A stretch of 64,000 bases of DNA from Nocardioides sp. Soil805. GTDB lineage: Bacteria > Actinomycetota > Actinomycetes > Propionibacteriales > Nocardioidaceae. Under the pieces are notes generated by a model. The model worked only from the letters and a program-made list of their open reading frames with translations. It did no database searches and was not told the DNA's origin. A program made the position numbers and the translations under genes. Location of the stretch: NCBI RefSeq assembly GCF_001429625.1, contig NZ_LMSU01000001.1, positions 501,498 through 565,497 of the forward strand. The letters are read 5' to 3'. Shown here piece by piece: positions 55,483 through 64,000 of the stretch (its first letter is position 1; every line of letters begins with the position of its first letter).

Positions 55483-56295
55483 TCAGGCGCCGACCTCGAA
55501 GCGCGCGAAGCGCTTCACGGTGGTGCCGGCCTCGTCGAGGACGGCCTTGACCGACTTCTTGTTCTCGGTCACCGACGGCTGGTCGAGGAGGGCGACCTCC
55601 TTGTAGAAGCCGTTGAGGCGACCCTCGGTGATCTTGGCGATGGCGGCCTCGGGCTTGCCCTCCTCGCGGGAGGTGGCCTCGGCGATCTCGCGCTCCTTGG
55701 CGACGACGTCCGCGGGGACCTCGTCACGGGAGAGGTACGTCGGGCGCATCGCGGCGATCTGCTTGGCGGCACCGTCGGCGCCGGCCTCGTTGCCGTCGAA
55801 CTCCACCAGCACGCCGATGGCGGGCGGCAGGTCGGCGGAACGCTTGTGCATGTAGGCCACGGTCTCGCCGTCGAAGAACACGACGCGACCGAGCTCGATC
55901 TTCTCGCCGATCGTCATGGCCAGGTTGTCGACGACCTCGCCGACGGTCTTGTCACCGAGCGAGACGGCCTTGAGGGCCTCCGCGTCGCCGGCCTTGGCCT
56001 CGGCGGCCGCGTCGGCGATCTGCTGGGCGGTCGAGACGAACTCGTCGCCCTTGGCCACGAAGTCGGTCTCGCACTTGAGCTCGACCAGCGCGCCGCCGGA
56101 GCGGGCGACCAGACCGGCCGAGGCCTCGCGCTCGGCACCCCGCTCGGCCATCTTCTTGCCGAGCTTGATGCGGATGAGCTCGGCGGCCTTGTCGAAGTCG
56201 CCGTCGGCCTCGGTGAGGGCCTTCTTGCAGTCCATCATGCCGGCGCCGGTGAGCTCGCGGAGCTTCTTGACGTCAGCGGCGGAGATGTTCGCCAT
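55483..56295 (-). CDS. tsf: Elongation factor Ts
   Basis: 270 residues. EF-Ts recharges EF-Tu with GTP. The N-terminal UBA-like domain ([33 protein letters not shown]) and the [17 protein letters not shown] core are typical, followed by the dimerisation subdomain and a C-terminal module. The ATG has a GAAGAAGG site. It follows rpsB after 48 bases without a terminator. Confidence 0.97.
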   Translation of the reverse strand: MANISAADVKKLRELTGAGMMDCKKALTEADGDFDKAAELIRIKLGKKMAERGAEREASAGLVARSGGALVELKCETDFVAKGDEFVSTAQQIADAAAEAKAGDAEALKAVSLGDKTVGEVVDNLAMTIGEKIELGRVVFFDGETVAYMHKRSADLPPAIGVLVEFDGNEAGADGAAKQIAAMRPTYLSRDEVPADVVAKEREIAEATSREEGKPEAAIAKITEGRLNGFYKEVALLDQPSVTENKKSVKAVLDEAGTTVKRFARFEVGA

Positions 56296-56343
56296 GTTCC
56301 TTCTTCCTCGAAGTCGAGAGGTGGGTGGTGAGCCGGGAGGAGG

Positions 56344-57549
56344 TCAGTCCTTGTTCTCGGCGTTGACGAAGCCCGCGGCCTCGGCGGCCTCGGCGGTGCG
56401 GAACCACACGTCGGCGTTGGTGCGGTCGAACCAGGGGCTGGTGGACGCGTGGAACTTCTTGGAGTTCTCGTTGCCCTTGATCTCGAAGCCCTCGGGGGCC
56501 GAGCCGTCCTCGAGCGCGGCGGCGGAGTCGGCGCCGTACGGGGCGTCGGCCTTGTCGTCGGCCTTCTCGTCGACCTTGTCCTCGGTCTTGGCGTCAACCT
56601 TCTCGTCGGTCTTGGCCTCGGTCTTGGCCTCAGCCTTGTCCTCGGTCTTGTCCTCGGTCTTGGCCTCGGTCTTGGCCTCGGCGGCGGCGGGGGCCTCGGA
56701 CGCGGCACCGGTGGCCTCGGCGGCCGGGGTGTCGTCGGTCTTGGCGTCGCCACCGGTCGCCTCGACGGCGGCCTTCTCGGCGTCACCGGCGAGGAGCTCG
56801 CGCTCCCACTCGGCCAGCGGCTCGGCGTCGGTCGACGCGGCGGCACCGGTCTTGGCGCCCGAGCGGGACATGAGGCCCTCGGCGACGGCGTCGGCGACCA
56901 CGCGGGTCAGCAGGCCCACGGCGCGGATGGCGTCGTCGTTGCCCGGGATCGGGAAGTCGACGAGGTCGGGGTCGCAGTTGGAGTCGAGGATGCCGATGAT
57001 CGGGATGCGCAGCTTGCGGGCCTCCTCGACGGCGAGGTGCTCCTTGTTGGTGTCGACGATCCACACGGCGGAGGGGACCTTGGTCATCTCGCGGATGCCG
57101 CCCAGGGTCTTCTCGAGCTTGGTGTGCTCCCGCTTCATCTGCAGGAGCTCCTTCTTCGTGCGACCCGAGCCGGCGACGGTGTCGAAGTCGACGTCGTCGA
57201 GCTCCTTGAGGCGGTTGATCCGCTGGTGCACGGTCTGGAAGTTGGTGAGCATGCCGCCGAGCCAGCGCTGGTTGACGTAGGGCATCCCGACGCGCGTCGC
57301 CTGCTCGGCGATGGCCTCCTGGGCCTGCTTCTTGGTGCCGACGAACATCACGACACCGCCCTTGGCGACGGTCTCCTTGACGAAGGCGTAGGACCGGTCG
57401 ATGTAGGCCAGCGACTGCTGCAGGTCGATGATGTAGATGCCGTTGCGCTCGGTCATGATGAAGCGCTTCATCTTGGGGTTCCAGCGACGGGTCTGGTGAC
57501 CGAAGTGGACGCCGCTCTCGAGCAGCTGGCGCATGGTGACGACTGCCAT
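56344..57549 (-). CDS. rpsB: 30S ribosomal protein S2 with C-terminal repeat tail and extra small domain
   Basis: 401 residues against about 240-280 for most S2 proteins. Residues 1-230 are standard S2 ([65 protein letters not shown]). Residues about 255-350 are an Ala/Glu/Lys/Thr/Asp repeat (KTEDK, KTEAK units). The last 50 residues form a separate block, [15 protein letters not shown], then [23 protein letters not shown]. That block resembles a short K-G-N...H...WF...AAGF module I know from the C-termini of unrelated proteins. The ATG has an AGGAG site. Confidence 0.96.
   Translation of the reverse strand: MAVVTMRQLLESGVHFGHQTRRWNPKMKRFIMTERNGIYIIDLQQSLAYIDRSYAFVKETVAKGGVVMFVGTKKQAQEAIAEQATRVGMPYVNQRWLGGMLTNFQTVHQRINRLKELDDVDFDTVAGSGRTKKELLQMKREHTKLEKTLGGIREMTKVPSAVWIVDTNKEHLAVEEARKLRIPIIGILDSNCDPDLVDFPIPGNDDAIRAVGLLTRVVADAVAEGLMSRSGAKTGAAASTDAEPLAEWERELLAGDAEKAAVEATGGDAKTDDTPAAEATGAASEAPAAAEAKTEAKTEDKTEDKAEAKTEAKTDEKVDAKTEDKVDEKADDKADAPYGADSAAALEDGSAPEGFEIKGNENSKKFHASTSPWFDRTNADVWFRTAEAAEAAGFVNAENKD
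56577..56700. repeat. Degenerate 12-15 base repeats coding the S2 tail
   Basis: TTGGCCTCGG, TTGTCCTCGG and close variants recur about ten times, giving the Lys/Thr/Glu/Asp/Ala repeat in the S2 extension. This is a likely site of slippage and length change. Confidence 0.7.
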
Positions 57550-57622
57550 GGTGTTCTCCTGTGTGATGGAGGCGCTCGCGTTGTGCCCGGCCTTCTGGCA
57601 GGCCGAGCCGGGAGCGGATCTC

Positions 57623-57661
57623 CGGTTGGTTTCAGTTGCTGCAACCGACGGGTGTCGGTTG
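57623..57661 (-). promoter_or_regulatory. rpsB leader with two competing hairpins
   Basis: In transcript order, CAACCGAC (57661-57654), GTCGGTTG (57649-57642) and CAACCG (57628-57623). The middle element can pair with the first (8 bp, ACCC loop) or the third. A further hairpin CGGCCT/AGGCCG lies at 57588-57605. Such exclusive pairing is common in autoregulated ribosomal-protein leaders. The rest of 57550-57957 shows no gene. Confidence 0.4.
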
Positions 57662-57815
57662 CCCTGACGCTCGCGCGCGATCCGATCCGCGGTGGTGCTG
57701 CGGAACCGAGGATTCGCGCCCACGGGTGGCCGGCCTCCACGGAGAGAGCCCGTCGCGGTCTGCGAGCGTGCGAAGTCGGCCCGGGTGCATCTGGTGGTGA
57801 CGGGCCGCTCTGCGA

Positions 57816-57821
57816 ATCGTA
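57816..57821 (-). promoter_or_regulatory. Candidate rpsB promoter
   Basis: TACGAT (57821-57816) with TTGGCC 19 bases upstream, giving a leader of about 260 bases before rpsB. Confidence 0.4.
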
Positions 57822-57957
57822 GGCCACGTCCCGGGCGGCGGGCCAATCGAGGTGGCGCCGGTCCCCGCACCGTCCACAGGGGCGGTCGGCAGGTCGCTCC
57901 TCCACAGTACGACGCAGGGTCGCCGCCGCCCCAGGCCCCGGACCGCACGCTGGCTCG

Positions 57958-58665
57958 ATGACCGCGCCGAACCGTCACCCTCCCGCCCGCCGCCCGTGGT
58001 GGTGCCCGGCCCGTCCTGGGTGGTGGCGACCGGTGGCGTCCGCCGTCGCGACGGTCGTCCTGCTCGTGATCCCATCCCCCGCCCACGGCGACGAGCCCCT
58101 GCCTGTCGGCACCTGGCCGCTGGACCCGAGGCCCGAGGTGGTGGCGACGTTCGACCCGCCCGAGGACCCGTGGGGCGCCGGGCACCGGGGCGTCGACCTC
58201 GCCGGGAGGATCGGGCAGCCGGTGCGCGCGGCCCTGCCGGGCACGGTGGCCTTCGCGGGGAGGATCGCCGGCAGGCCGGTGGTGAGCGTCTCCCACGGTG
58301 ACACGCGGACGACGTACGAACCGGTGGTCGCCTCGGTCGAGGTCGGCACGGCGGTGGCGGCCGGTGACGTCGTCGGCGTCCTGGAGCTGCCGGGCAGCCA
58401 CTGCTTCCCGCGGGCCTGCCTGCACTGGGGGTGGCGGCGCGGGGAGACCTACCTCGACCCGCTCGACCTCGTCGGTGGGGGGCCGGTGCGGTTGCTGCCG
58501 CTGTGGCGTGACGCCCCGGTGGCGACCGGCGGCTGGCGGCCACCCGTGCACCCGTACGCCGCCTGGGCACCCTGGTCCACCACGCGACCGAGTCCCGTGG
58601 CACCGGCGCCGCTCCCGCTCCCCGTCCCTCCCCCGGGAGGACGGACCGCCGGCTACCTTCCGTGA
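57958..58665 (+). CDS. Secreted M23 (LytM-like) protein with altered active site
   Basis: 235 residues. After a basic N-terminus the signal helix is [19 protein letters not shown]. The LytM domain (about 55-165) keeps the zinc ligands in GHRGVDLAG and the last His of CLHWGW, and [14 protein letters not shown]. The first His of the usual HxH is Cys (CLH), which is expected to weaken or abolish peptidase activity. Another cysteine nearby ([11 protein letters not shown]) may form a disulfide. A proline-rich tail ends the protein. It is divergent from rpsB; CACGCT lies 6 bases before the ATG. Confidence 0.85.
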   Translation: MTAPNRHPPARRPWWCPARPGWWRPVASAVATVVLLVIPSPAHGDEPLPVGTWPLDPRPEVVATFDPPEDPWGAGHRGVDLAGRIGQPVRAALPGTVAFAGRIAGRPVVSVSHGDTRTTYEPVVASVEVGTAVAAGDVVGVLELPGSHCFPRACLHWGWRRGETYLDPLDLVGGGPVRLLPLWRDAPVATGGWRPPVHPYAAWAPWSTTRPSPVAPAPLPLPVPPPGGRTAGYLP

Positions 58666-58679
58666 GGCGGAGATCCCCG

Positions 58680-58701
58680 CCCGCGCTCCGCTAGGCGCGG
58701 G
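58680..58701. terminator. Possible small terminator
   Basis: CCCGCGC / GCGCGGG with an 8-base loop, between the convergent M23 and xerC genes and overlapping the xerC stop. Confidence 0.35.
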
Positions 58702-59638
58702 GGTGCGCCTGGCGGTACGCCGCACGGAGCCGGTCGGTGGTGACGTGCGTGTAGAGCTGGGTGGTGGCCAGGGAGGCGTGCCCGAGCAGCTCCTGGACCG
58801 AACGAAGGTCGGCGCCGCCCTCGAGCAGGTGCGTGGCGGCGGTGTGCCGCAGGCCGTGGGGGCCGATGTCGGGGGCGCCGGGCACGTCCGCGATGCGGCG
58901 GTGCACGAGGTCGCGGACCACCCGCTGGTCGATGCGCCGCCCCCGGGCACCGAGGAAGACGGCCGCGCCGGCACCCTCGGACCGCAGCGCCGGCCGGCCG
59001 AGCTCGAGCCAGAACTTCAGGGCTCGGGCGGCCGGCCGTCCGTAGGGGACCGAGCGCTCCTTGCGGCCCTTGCCGAAGACTCGCACCACCTGGCGGTCGT
59101 CGTCGAGGTCGTCGATGTCGAGGCCGACCAGCTCCCCCACGCGAATGCCGGTGGCGTAGAGCAGCTCCAGCATCGCGACGTCCCGCAGGCCGACGGGGCT
59201 GCCGTCGTCGGCGAGCACCGCCGCCGAGCGGATGAGGTCCGCCGCCTCGTCGGCGCGGAGCACCGGCGGCAGGGTCTTGTGCTGCTTGGGCGAGCCCAGC
59301 GAGGCACCCGCGTCGGTCGGGGCGCGTCCCGTGCGCTGGAGCCAGGCGGTGAAGACCCGGGCCGCGGTCGCCCGCCGGGCGAGGGTCGTCCGCGACTTGC
59401 CGAGGCTCTGCTGCTTGGCCAGCCACGAGCGCAGCGCCCGCAGGTCGAGGTCCGCGACGTCGTGGAAGCCGAGCCGGTGGGCGTGCTCGAGCAGCGAGGA
59501 GACGTCACCGAGGTAGGCACGGACCGTGTGCGCGGACAGGTCGCGCTCGGAGACGAGGTGGCGCTCGTAGTCGCCCAGGAGTCGCACGAACGCCTCCGGG
59601 AGCCCCTCGGGCTCGGCGACGTCGGCCTGCTCACTCAC
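58691..59638 (-). CDS. xerC: Tyrosine recombinase XerC
   Basis: 315 residues. XerC resolves chromosome dimers at dif together with XerD. The SAM-like N-domain ([33 protein letters not shown]) precedes the catalytic domain with R ([18 protein letters not shown]), H-x-x-R ([17 protein letters not shown]), H ([11 protein letters not shown]) and the nucleophile Tyr (LYTHV). The GTG start overlaps dprA by 8 bases. The place next to dprA and yifB is the chromosomal one, so I read it as housekeeping and not an integrase. Confidence 0.93.
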   Translation of the reverse strand: MSEQADVAEPEGLPEAFVRLLGDYERHLVSERDLSAHTVRAYLGDVSSLLEHAHRLGFHDVADLDLRALRSWLAKQQSLGKSRTTLARRATAARVFTAWLQRTGRAPTDAGASLGSPKQHKTLPPVLRADEAADLIRSAAVLADDGSPVGLRDVAMLELLYATGIRVGELVGLDIDDLDDDRQVVRVFGKGRKERSVPYGRPAARALKFWLELGRPALRSEGAGAAVFLGARGRRIDQRVVRDLVHRRIADVPGAPDIGPHGLRHTAATHLLEGGADLRSVQELLGHASLATTQLYTHVTTDRLRAAYRQAHPRA

Positions 59639-60806
59639 CCACCGATCGTAGGTCCGGGACCGGGTCCTGCCCGTGAGGCTCGTCGCGCGCCAGCCGCCAG
59701 CCGCTTTCCGTGCGGCGCACCCAGCCGGAAGACGCGAGCCGCTCCAGCGCACCCTGCACGTGCTGCAGGGCCACGCCGGCGGCGACCGCGATGCTGTCGG
59801 CACCGGCCGGGCGGCCCACCGGGACCGCGTCCAGCACCCGCCGGTCGCGCACGTCGAGCCGGTCCCGCGGCCTGGTGGGAGCGCGGCGTACGTCGACGAG
59901 GTGCTCCCCCGCTGCCCCCACCAGCTCGAGGACGTCGGCGCCGTCGGTGACGAGGTGCATCGCACCCTTGCGCACCTGCTCGTGCACCCCTTGGGACGTC
60001 ACGCTGGTGACCGGGCCCGGCACCCCCATCACGACGCGGTTGAGGAGCACGGCCCAGCGCGATGAGCTGAGCGCCCCGCTGCGCAGGGCGGCCTCCACCA
60101 CGACGGTGCCTGTCGACAGGGCGGCGATGAGCCGGTTGCGACCGAGGAAGCGCGACCTCAGTGGGGCGCTCCCGGGCGGGACCTCCGAGACGACCAGGCC
60201 GGTCGCGCCGATGTGGTCGAGGAGGGCACGGTGGGCCGTGGGGTAGGCGCGCTCGGGACCGCAGGCCAGCACCGCCACCGTGGTGCCCCCGGCCGCGAGC
60301 GCCCCGCGGTGGGCCGCCTGGTCGATGCCGGCGGCCGCCCCCGAGATCACCACCATCCCCGCCCGGGCGACGGAGGCGGAGAGATCGGCGGCGACACGCT
60401 CGCCGTAGGTCGTCGCGGATCGCGAGCCGACGACGGCGACCATCGGTGCGAGCGCGTCGAGCCGGCGCGGACCACGGAGCCAGAGCCCGACGGGCAGACC
60501 ACCCAACCCGGACTGGTGGGCCTCGGGCCGCGCGAGGTCGTCCAGCGTCGCCGGCCACTCGGCGTCCCCCGGGGCGACGAACCGGACACCGAGGCGCTCG
60601 GCCCGCTCCAGCTCCAGCACGGGGTCGACGGACCCGAGCCGCTGCGCGAGATCACGCTGGGCGTCGTCCAGGGCGTGCTGGGCGAGCAGCCCGTCGAGGA
60701 CGGCCGCGGGACCGAGGTCGCGCACCAGGCCGCACAGCCGCGGGTCCCCCGGCTCCCCGATCCGGCTCAGCACCACGCGGGCCAGCCGGTCCGGCAGGGT
60801 GCTCAT
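59631..60806 (-). CDS. dprA: DNA-processing protein DprA
   Basis: 391 residues. DprA loads RecA on incoming single-stranded DNA; in non-competent actinobacteria its role is less clear. The Rossmann-like core has VAVVGSRSATTYGERVAADLS, SGAAAGIDQAAHRGALAAGGTTVAVLACGPERAYP, RFLGRNRLIAALSTGTVVVEA and GVPGPVTSVTSQGVH. A C-terminal winged-helix (DRRVLDAVPVGRPAGADSIAVAAG) follows. It is coupled to yifB by ATGA and to xerC by overlap. Confidence 0.95.
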   Translation of the reverse strand: MSTLPDRLARVVLSRIGEPGDPRLCGLVRDLGPAAVLDGLLAQHALDDAQRDLAQRLGSVDPVLELERAERLGVRFVAPGDAEWPATLDDLARPEAHQSGLGGLPVGLWLRGPRRLDALAPMVAVVGSRSATTYGERVAADLSASVARAGMVVISGAAAGIDQAAHRGALAAGGTTVAVLACGPERAYPTAHRALLDHIGATGLVVSEVPPGSAPLRSRFLGRNRLIAALSTGTVVVEAALRSGALSSSRWAVLLNRVVMGVPGPVTSVTSQGVHEQVRKGAMHLVTDGADVLELVGAAGEHLVDVRRAPTRPRDRLDVRDRRVLDAVPVGRPAGADSIAVAAGVALQHVQGALERLASSGWVRRTESGWRLARDEPHGQDPVPDLRSVGE

Positions 60807-62395
60807 CCGGCCTGCCTGATGTCGTCGGCGGACAGCGGCGCCGCGGTGCGCAGGTCGAGGGCCAGCCGCGCCTCCCCGACGCCGGGACGCTCGACGCCGC
60901 GCAGGTCGGCGACCGTCCACGCGAGCCGTTGGACGCGCGTGACCCCGCGTCGGGTCAGCGAGCCGACCCGTAGGCGGTCGTCGAGCAGGCGCTGTCCGGA
61001 CAGCTCGAGCGGCCACTCGCGCGCCAGCACGGGCCCGGGCACCGCGCCGTTGAGCTGCCACGAGCGCCCGTCGTAGCGCCTGGCCTGGGCGGTCCGCGCG
61101 CGTTCGACCCGGGCGCGCACCGTGGCGGAGTCCACCCGGGGGGCGAACGCGTCGTGGCCCGCGTCGGCGCTCACCGGCTCCACGTCGCGCCAGATGTCGA
61201 TGCGGTCCACGATCGGGCCCACGAGCTTGCGTCGGTAGGCGTTGCGCGCCGGCTCGAGGCAGGTGCAGGCGGTGTCGACCGAGCCGCTGTAGTTGCCGCA
61301 CGGGCACGGATTGGCGGCCAGCACCACCATCGAGCGGGCGGGGAAGGTCGCCGTCGCGTCACCCCGGGCGAGGGTGATCTCACCGCTCTCGAGGGGCTGG
61401 CGCAACGCGTCGATCACGTCGGCCCGGAAGAGTGGGAACTCGTCGAGGAAGAGCACGCCGTGGTGGGCACGGCTGATGCCGCCCGGGCGGACCCGGCCGG
61501 TGCCACCGCCGACGACGCTGGCCTTGCTGGCGTCGTGGTGCGGAGCGAAGTAGGGCGGGCGGTGCACCAGGCCGTCGCCGTCGCGGAGCAGCCCCGCCAG
61601 GGAGTGCAGCGCGGTCACCTCCAGGGCCTGGTCGGTGGTGAGGTCGGGCAGGATCGTGGGCAGCCGCTCGGCGAGGCTGGTCTTGCCGGCCCCGCGGGGG
61701 CCGTTGAGCATCAGGTGGTGCCCGCCCGCGGCCGCCACCTCGAGCGCGTACTTGGCGTCCTCCATCCCGTCGAGGTCGTCGAGGTCGAGCAGCTCCGCCG
61801 CCCCGCGACCGGCCGGCAGCAGCGAGGTGCGCACCGGCGGGGCCACGGGCGCCGCGTCGGGCACCTCCTCCCCGCGGAGCTCGGCCACGACCTGGGCCAG
61901 CGAGCGCATCCCGAAGACCTCCATGCCCGGGACCATGGCCGCCTCCCTCGCCTGGGACTCGGGCACGAACACCCGGCGGATGCCCCGGGCGGACGCCGCG
62001 ATGACCATGGGCAGCACCCCGGCCACCGGGCGCAGGCTCCCCGACAGCGACAGCTCGCCGATGAAGACCGTGCCGAGCAGGGCCGACGCCGGGACCGCGT
62101 CGCACGCCGCCCGCACCCCCACCGCGATGGCGAGGTCGAAGTGGGTGCCGCTCTTGGGCAGGTCGGCGGGGGCCAGCAGGATCGTGACCCGGAAGGTCGC
62201 CGGCCAGGTGTCCTTCGGACCCTGCGCGGAGTTGTTGATGGCCATCCGCACGCGGTCACGGGCCTCGTGCAGCGAGGCGTCCGGCCGGCCCACCACGAAG
62301 GTGCCCACCGTGCCCTGGGAGACGGCGACCTGGACGTCGATGAGGTGCCCCTCCGCGCCCACGAGCGCGATCGAGCAGGCGGTCGCGACGTGCAT
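60803..62395 (-). CDS. YifB/ComM-family Mg-chelatase-like AAA+ ATPase
   Basis: 530 residues. The N-terminal Lon-like S5 domain (SIALVGAEGHLIDVQVAV, FIGELSLSGSLRPVAGVLPM) precedes the AAA+ module. The Walker A is LNGPRGAGKTSLAERLP, the Walker B GVLFLDEFPLF, and then NPCPCGNYSG with the zinc-like cysteines CPCG...CTC. Family members act in branch migration during recombination (ComM). The ATG shares one base with the yraN stop; a GTG just before is possible. Confidence 0.93.
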   Translation of the reverse strand: MHVATACSIALVGAEGHLIDVQVAVSQGTVGTFVVGRPDASLHEARDRVRMAINNSAQGPKDTWPATFRVTILLAPADLPKSGTHFDLAIAVGVRAACDAVPASALLGTVFIGELSLSGSLRPVAGVLPMVIAASARGIRRVFVPESQAREAAMVPGMEVFGMRSLAQVVAELRGEEVPDAAPVAPPVRTSLLPAGRGAAELLDLDDLDGMEDAKYALEVAAAGGHHLMLNGPRGAGKTSLAERLPTILPDLTTDQALEVTALHSLAGLLRDGDGLVHRPPYFAPHHDASKASVVGGGTGRVRPGGISRAHHGVLFLDEFPLFRADVIDALRQPLESGEITLARGDATATFPARSMVVLAANPCPCGNYSGSVDTACTCLEPARNAYRRKLVGPIVDRIDIWRDVEPVSADAGHDAFAPRVDSATVRARVERARTAQARRYDGRSWQLNGAVPGPVLAREWPLELSGQRLLDDRLRVGSLTRRGVTRVQRLAWTVADLRGVERPGVGEARLALDLRTAAPLSADDIRQAG

Positions 62396-62793
62396 CACGT
62401 GAGCCCCCGGACGTGGTCGATCTCGACCGCGCCGCGGCGTGGGGACAGGACGCACACCATGTCGAGGCGGACGTCGAGGGGGCGCACGTGGTGCGCCTGC
62501 AGCCACCGTGCGGCCAGGGAGCGCATGCGAGCCACCTTGCGTGGCGTCACCGCCTCGTGCGGCGTGCCGAAGGCCGTCGAGGTGCGCGTCTTGACCTCGC
62601 ACACCACGAGGGTCGACCCGTCCCGCAGCACCAGGTCGATCTCGCCGATGTCGCAGCGCCAGTTGCGGTCGAGCACGGTCAGGCCCTGCCGGGACAGGTG
62701 CTGGGCGGCGAGCTCCTCGCCGTACGCGCCGAGGCGCTGCCTGCTGGTCTGCCGCGCGCCGGGCGCGGGCGTGGGTCGTGGGGCTGTGGTCAT
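62395..62793 (-). CDS. YraN-family endonuclease-like protein
   Basis: 132 residues from the ATG at 62793, which has an AAGGAGG site. RLGAYGEELAAQHLSRQGLTVLDRNWRCDIGEIDLVLRDGSTLVVCEVKTRTSTAFG is the family core, with the restriction-endonuclease-like D...E-x-K residues (GEIDLV, CEVKTR). The function is unknown but the gene is always near yifB/dprA or rnhB. It heads yraN-yifB-dprA-xerC. Confidence 0.92.
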   Translation of the reverse strand: MTTAPRPTPAPGARQTSRQRLGAYGEELAAQHLSRQGLTVLDRNWRCDIGEIDLVLRDGSTLVVCEVKTRTSTAFGTPHEAVTPRKVARMRSLAARWLQAHHVRPLDVRLDMVCVLSPRRGAVEIDHVRGLT

Positions 62794-62949
62794 GGCGGCC
62801 TCCTTCGTGGAGACCAGCACAGCGGAGCGCGCGGACACCCGGCGGCGGAGCCGCCGCCCCTGTGGAGAGGGGCGACCCGGCCGCAGGCTGGGGACGGCAG
62901 ACGGCTCGCGACGAACCGGTTCTGGCGACCCAGGGGCCGAGCCGGGCGC

Positions 62950-63258
62950 TCAGCCCTTGGGCGGGTCGATCTCCTGGGGAGCGAGCTCCTCGACGTTGAC
63001 GTCCTTGAACGTCAGCACCTTGACGTTCTTAGCGAACCGGGCCGGCCGGTACATGTCCCACACCCAGGCGTCGGCCATCGAGACCTCGAAGAACACGTCG
63101 CCGTTCTCGGTGCGGGCCTTCACGTCGACCTGGTTGCAGAGGTAGAAGCGGCGGTCGGTCTCCACGACGTACTTGAAGATCGAGACGACGTCGCGGTACT
63201 CCCGGTAGAGGGTGAGCTCCATCTCGGTCTCGTACTTCTCGAGGTCCTCCGCGCTCAT
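62950..63258 (-). CDS. DUF2469 family protein
   Basis: 102 residues. LEKYETEMELTLYREYRDVVSIFKYVVETDRRFYLCNQVDV and FFEVSMADAWVWDMYRPARFAKNVKVLTFKDVNVEEL match the compact actinobacterial DUF2469 family, found next to rnhB in mycobacteria and relatives. The function is unknown. It overlaps rnhB by 4 bases (ATGA). The 156 bases between it and yraN show nothing notable. Confidence 0.92.
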   Translation of the reverse strand: MSAEDLEKYETEMELTLYREYRDVVSIFKYVVETDRRFYLCNQVDVKARTENGDVFFEVSMADAWVWDMYRPARFAKNVKVLTFKDVNVEELAPQEIDPPKG

Positions 63259-63989
63259 GCGTCCTCCTCCGTCTCTGCTCCGGTCCCGGCGTCCAGGTCG
63301 ACCCTAGTGCCCGGCTCCACGGCGGGCTCCAGCCCCGCCGCGCGGCGCACGTTGACGAACCGCATGCGGTGCACCGGCGAGGGTCCGTGCTCGGTCAGGG
63401 CGGCGGTGTGGACGTCGGTGATGTAGCCCTTGTGGGTCTTGAAGTCGTACGCCGGGTGCTCGGCGTCCATCGCGACCATGAGGCGGTCCCGGGTCACCTT
63501 GGCCAGCACCGAGGCGGCCGCGATGCAGGCCGCGACCCGGTCGCCCTTCCAGACCGCCAGGCCGGGCACCTCGAGGCCGTCGACCGGGAAGCCGTCGGTG
63601 AGCACGTAGGAGGGGCGGGTCTCCAGGAGGGCGACCGCGCGCCGCAGTGCCTCGACGTTGGCGACGTGCATCCCGAGCCGGTCGCACTCCTCGTTGTCGA
63701 TGACCACCACGGACCAGGCGACGGCCCGGCGCACGACCTGGGCGTACACCCGCTCGCGGGCGGCCTCGGTCAGCAGCTTGGAGTCGGCCAACCCCGGCAC
63801 GATGCCCGCCCTGCCGGCCGGGAGGATGCAGGCGCCGGCCACCAGCGGTCCGGCGCAGGCGCCGCGCCCGGCCTCGTCGACCCCGGCGATGGGGTCGATG
63901 CCGGCGCGGCGCAGGGCGCGCTCGTAGCCGTAGAGCCCGGCGTCACGGCGTACGGCGGGCCCGCTGGGCAGGTGCGGCACGGCGTCCAC
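63255..63989 (-). CDS. rnhB: Ribonuclease HII
   Basis: 244 residues from a GTG 11 bases from the window edge; a start further upstream cannot be excluded. RNase HII removes ribonucleotides from DNA. Active-site blocks are PIAGVDEAGRGACAGPLVAGACIL, LADSKLLTEAARE, YVLTDGF and ACIAAASVLAKVTRDRLM. A Glu/Asp/Thr-rich C-terminal tail (DLDAGTGAETEEDA) is present. It is followed by DUF2469 through an ATGA overlap. Confidence 0.93.
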   Translation of the reverse strand: MDAVPHLPSGPAVRRDAGLYGYERALRRAGIDPIAGVDEAGRGACAGPLVAGACILPAGRAGIVPGLADSKLLTEAARERVYAQVVRRAVAWSVVVIDNEECDRLGMHVANVEALRRAVALLETRPSYVLTDGFPVDGLEVPGLAVWKGDRVAACIAAASVLAKVTRDRLMVAMDAEHPAYDFKTHKGYITDVHTAALTEHGPSPVHRMRFVNVRRAAGLEPAVEPGTRVDLDAGTGAETEEDA

Positions 63990-64000
63990 GGTGCTGTCCG

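Noticed and set aside
58691..59638. Tyrosine recombinase as an integrase of a mobile element
   Set aside because: It lies in the standard yraN-yifB-dprA-xerC order, with no att-like repeats or cargo; it is housekeeping XerC.
1..64000. CRISPR arrays, tRNA or rRNA genes, insertion sequences, prophage
   Set aside because: I looked for regular spaced repeats, cloverleaf arms with GTTC-type T-loops and transposase motifs, and found none.

Overview
The window looks like a chromosomal segment of a high-GC actinomycete. The best fit is the Nocardioidaceae (Nocardioides or a close relative). This is inferred from the very high GC, frequent GTG starts, ATGA/GTGA gene overlaps, DUF2469/DUF6458/DUF4439 genes and the actinobacterial gene order. 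The backbone runs mostly on the minus strand. Read in the direction of transcription from the right end it is rnhB-DUF2469, yraN-yifB-dprA-xerC, rpsB-tsf-pyrH-frr-cdsA, rlmN, dxr-M50 protease-ispG, GNAT, proS, rimP-nusA-ylxR-infB-rbfA-truB-ribF and rpsO-pnp. No tRNA, rRNA, CRISPR array, insertion sequence or prophage was seen.

Two catabolic islands interrupt the backbone. The first (6838-16240) is a complete sugar phosphotransferase system. It has a mannitol-type EIICBA, a divergent zinc-dependent polyol dehydrogenase, enzyme I, a DeoR-family regulator, 1-phosphofructokinase, a fructose EIIABC and HPr. The genes together would take mannitol and fructose to fructose-1,6-bisphosphate. A shared 13-base motif upstream of the mannitol and fructose units suggests joint control by the DeoR protein. 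The second island (44721-51363) is for glycerol: glpF-glpK-glpD on the minus strand, and divergently an IclR regulator coupled to a second glycerol kinase. A clear TCGAACG operator lies between the two arms.

Smaller accessory groups are: a coiled-coil methyltransferase; a PadR regulator with a HAAS-type membrane protein beside a lone molybdopterin oxidoreductase; a Tat lipoprotein with a ferritin-like partner; a circularly permuted ATP-grasp/alpha-E protein with a transglutaminase, convergent with a second transglutaminase that overlaps ispG; an M1 peptidase coupled to an AMP-binding-like fragment; and a RIO kinase with a LOG-family protein.

The most striking features outside the genes are regulatory. 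At least twelve genes have a TAnnnT or near-TAnnnT hexamer exactly 6-7 bases before the start codon, the layout of leaderless transcripts, and this decides several start codons. There are nested palindromes at 10094-10194, 19720-19827, 25877-25937 and 34509-34575, and an 18-bp perfect terminator with a GAGA loop behind tsf. Ribosomal protein S2 carries an unusual acidic/lysine repeat tail ending in a separate small domain.
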